Below the pieces are notes generated by a model. It was not told the DNA's origin and searched no databases. It saw only the letters and a list, made by a program, of their open reading frames with translations. A stretch of DNA of 7,112 bases from NCBI GenBank assembly GCA_021777635.1, contig JAJYDI010000101.1:1-7112 (forward strand). Direction: 5' to 3'. The position numbers and the translations under genes are program-made. Positions within the stretch are counted from its first letter, which is position 1. Every line of letters begins with the position of its first letter. This DNA is from Pseudomonadota bacterium. GTDB lineage: Bacteria > Pseudomonadota > Gammaproteobacteria > Xanthomonadales > Rhodanobacteraceae. Shown piece by piece: positions 6,070 through 7,112 of the stretch.

Positions 6070-6534
6070 ATGTCGCGTTCGGAGCGTTTCGATCCAGGCC
6101 CCGAGCCGGGTGCGGGCGGGTCGCGCTGCACCGGTGGCGGCGACGACGGCGAGCTGCTCGATGTTCTGTTGAGGAACCTGCAGGGCAACGCGTCGGCCGC
6201 GCCCCCGGATGCCGGCCTGGCTCGTCTGGGGGTGGAGCGTCTGCGCGCCATCCAGCGCGGGGCCGAGGAGCAGGTGCAAGGGTCGTTGTGGAGTCTGCAG
6301 AGCCTGTCCCGGCTGTTGGCGGTCGTCCTCGAGCAGCCGTCCGGCGAGATGCCCCGCTCGGATCTGGCCATGCTGGCCTGGCACATCAGCCGCCTGACCC
6401 GCGACATGGAACGCTGGCGCGATCTGGCGAACAACGCCTCGTTTTATCGAATTCAGCGCGAAGCCGCGGGCACGGTCGCGCGCAGCTGGATGCAGCGCGC
6501 GCGCAGCGACGGCGAATGGCCCGAGGCGCTTTGA
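6070..6534 (+). CDS. Unrecognised helical protein (154 residues) after the small XRE gene
   Basis: I do not recognise a family. Residues 1-28 are glycine/proline-rich and likely disordered. From about 29 on it is predicted by eye to be helical: DGELLDVLLRNL (27-38), ARLGVERLRAIQRGAEEQVQ (51-70), SLWSLQSLSRLLAVVLEQ (72-89), SDLAMLAWHISRLTRDMERW (97-116), then SFYRIQREAAGTVARSWMQR (124-143). There are no membrane segments, signal peptide or catalytic motif, and only one cysteine (C20). The ATG at 6070 follows a strong GAGGAGGG site (core GGAGG 6060-6064, 5 nt spacing). It probably lies on the transcript of the small XRE gene, though a palindrome (6008-6022) separates them. Its position suggests a partner or output of the switch. 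It is convergent to the methyltransferase gene. Confidence 0.75.
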   Translation: MSRSERFDPGPEPGAGGSRCTGGGDDGELLDVLLRNLQGNASAAPPDAGLARLGVERLRAIQRGAEEQVQGSLWSLQSLSRLLAVVLEQPSGEMPRSDLAMLAWHISRLTRDMERWRDLANNASFYRIQREAAGTVARSWMQRARSDGEWPEAL

Positions 6535-6592
6535 GACCGCGCGCGGAGTCACGGGAGGCAGCCGCGATGCCGCGATCGCGACCGACCGGGCG

Positions 6593-6607
6593 GCGGCACG
6601 GTGCCGC
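6593..6607. terminator. Hairpin between convergent genes
   Basis: GCGGCA (6593-6598), CGG, TGCCGC (6602-6607): a perfect 6-base stem with a 3-base loop, just before the methyltransferase stop at 6610. There is no T-run on either strand, so it is at best a weak or factor-assisted stop for the two facing transcripts. Confidence 0.3.
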
Positions 6608-6609
6608 GC

Positions 6610-7112
6610 TCAGCACGGATCGCGTCGATAACGCAGCAGGCGTCCGCGAAACGGCGCCGTCTCGGTTTCCTCGAAGCGGCAGCGCGATTCACTGCCGGCG
6701 TAGCCTTGTCCGAGCAGCCGGCGGCCGAGCTGATTGGCGTGCCCGCGTCCGGGATCGGCGATCAGGATCCCGGCGCGCGGTTGCGCGTGGCGGTCGATGA
6801 AGTCCGCCAGCAGCTCGGCGTGTCCGCGCTCGTAGAGCACGTCGCTCGCGATGATCAGGTCGAAGCGGCCCAGCAGCCGGTTGGGGGCTGCCCAGGCCGC
6901 CTGCACGAACGGAATCGGCGCCAGCGCGTTCAGCGCGGCATTGTGGGCAAGAAAGCTGCCCGCCAGCGGATGATGATCGCTGGCGGTGATGTCGGCGCCG
7001 CGCTGTCGCAGCACCAGGCTGGGCAGACCGATGCCGCAGCCGATCTCGAGAATGCGCTGGCCCTCGAGTTTGATCACGCTCACGGCTTCGGCCAGCACGC
7101 GTGCGGCCGGCC
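6610..7112 (-). CDS. Small SAM-dependent methyltransferase, N-terminus beyond right edge
   Basis: A class I methyltransferase of the METTL21/Methyltransf_16-like kind, a family that often methylates protein lysines. The SAM loop is RILEIGCGIGLPSLVLRQRG. The acidic residue of the next strand is in ITASDHHPLA. DLIIASDVLYERGH carries the DxxY-type motif typical of this family, and AGILIADPGRGHANQ follows. A GTG at 7098 could be read as a start, but the frame stays open to the edge and the codons before it give PAARVLA, like the family's WP-ARVLA segment (the last two bases fit a Trp codon). So about the first 40-60 residues are missing from view and this is a partial gene. Stop at 6610. The target is unknown: a ribosomal or other protein lysine is possible. 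Confidence 0.85.
   Translation of the reverse strand, partial: PAARVLAEAVSVIKLEGQRILEIGCGIGLPSLVLRQRGADITASDHHPLAGSFLAHNAALNALAPIPFVQAAWAAPNRLLGRFDLIIASDVLYERGHAELLADFIDRHAQPRAGILIADPGRGHANQLGRRLLGQGYAGSESRCRFEETETAPFRGRLLRYRRDPC

Noticed and set aside
6070..6534. Toxin of a toxin-antitoxin pair with the small XRE protein
   Set aside because: No RelE, HipA, HigB, MNT or other toxin motif is visible, and the order regulator-then-helical protein is not enough to claim one.
6571..6580. CGCGATCGCG palindrome
   Set aside because: Resembles the cyanobacterial HIP1 core, but it is a single copy in GC-rich DNA of a different group, so chance is likely.

Overview
The window is strongly GC-rich bacterial chromosome. 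RluF, DbpA and RlmC look like gammaproteobacterial proteins, and the upstream spacer carries short GTCATCCTGA...GAAGGATC repeats. Together these suggest a Lysobacterales/Xanthomonadales-type gammaproteobacterium (Lysobacter, Luteimonas or Xanthomonas relatives). That assignment is inference from protein likeness and repeat style, without a database search.

Layout, left to right. (1) Positions 1-334, minus strand: the N-terminal part of a GltD-like iron-sulfur/FAD oxidoreductase that runs off the left edge, with a clear ribosome binding site and a possible promoter. (2) Positions 335-937: about 600 bases without a believable gene. They hold at least five copies, in both orientations, of a ~28-base extragenic repeat, plus a degenerate tandem array with a period near 29 bases. 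(3) Plus strand: a rhomboid intramembrane protease (938-1546), the 23S rRNA pseudouridine synthase RluF (1638-2354) and the DEAD-box helicase DbpA (2421-3800). (4) Convergent to these, minus strand: the 23S rRNA methyltransferase RlmC (3854-4972), preceded by a 52-residue lysine-rich protein with a GTG start (5029-5187). (5) A regulatory island: two divergent XRE/Cro-type HTH regulators (5300-5668 minus, 5772-5993 plus) separated by about 100 bases that contain a perfect 8+8 dyad and a good promoter whose predicted start coincides with the ATG of the plus-strand gene, so its mRNA is probably leaderless. An unrecognised 154-residue helical protein follows (6070-6534), with its own perfect palindrome in front. 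(6) Positions 6610 to the right edge, minus strand: most of a small SAM-dependent methyltransferase, missing its N-terminus.

How the genes work together. RluF, DbpA and RlmC all act on 23S rRNA or 50S assembly, so the middle of the window is a ribosome-maturation neighbourhood. The lysine-rich protein is the likely first gene of the rlmC transcript. The divergent HTH pair looks like a small cI/cro-style switch that has lost, or never had, a recognisable prophage around it. It is the most interesting part of the window, together with the repeat-filled spacer at 498-895.
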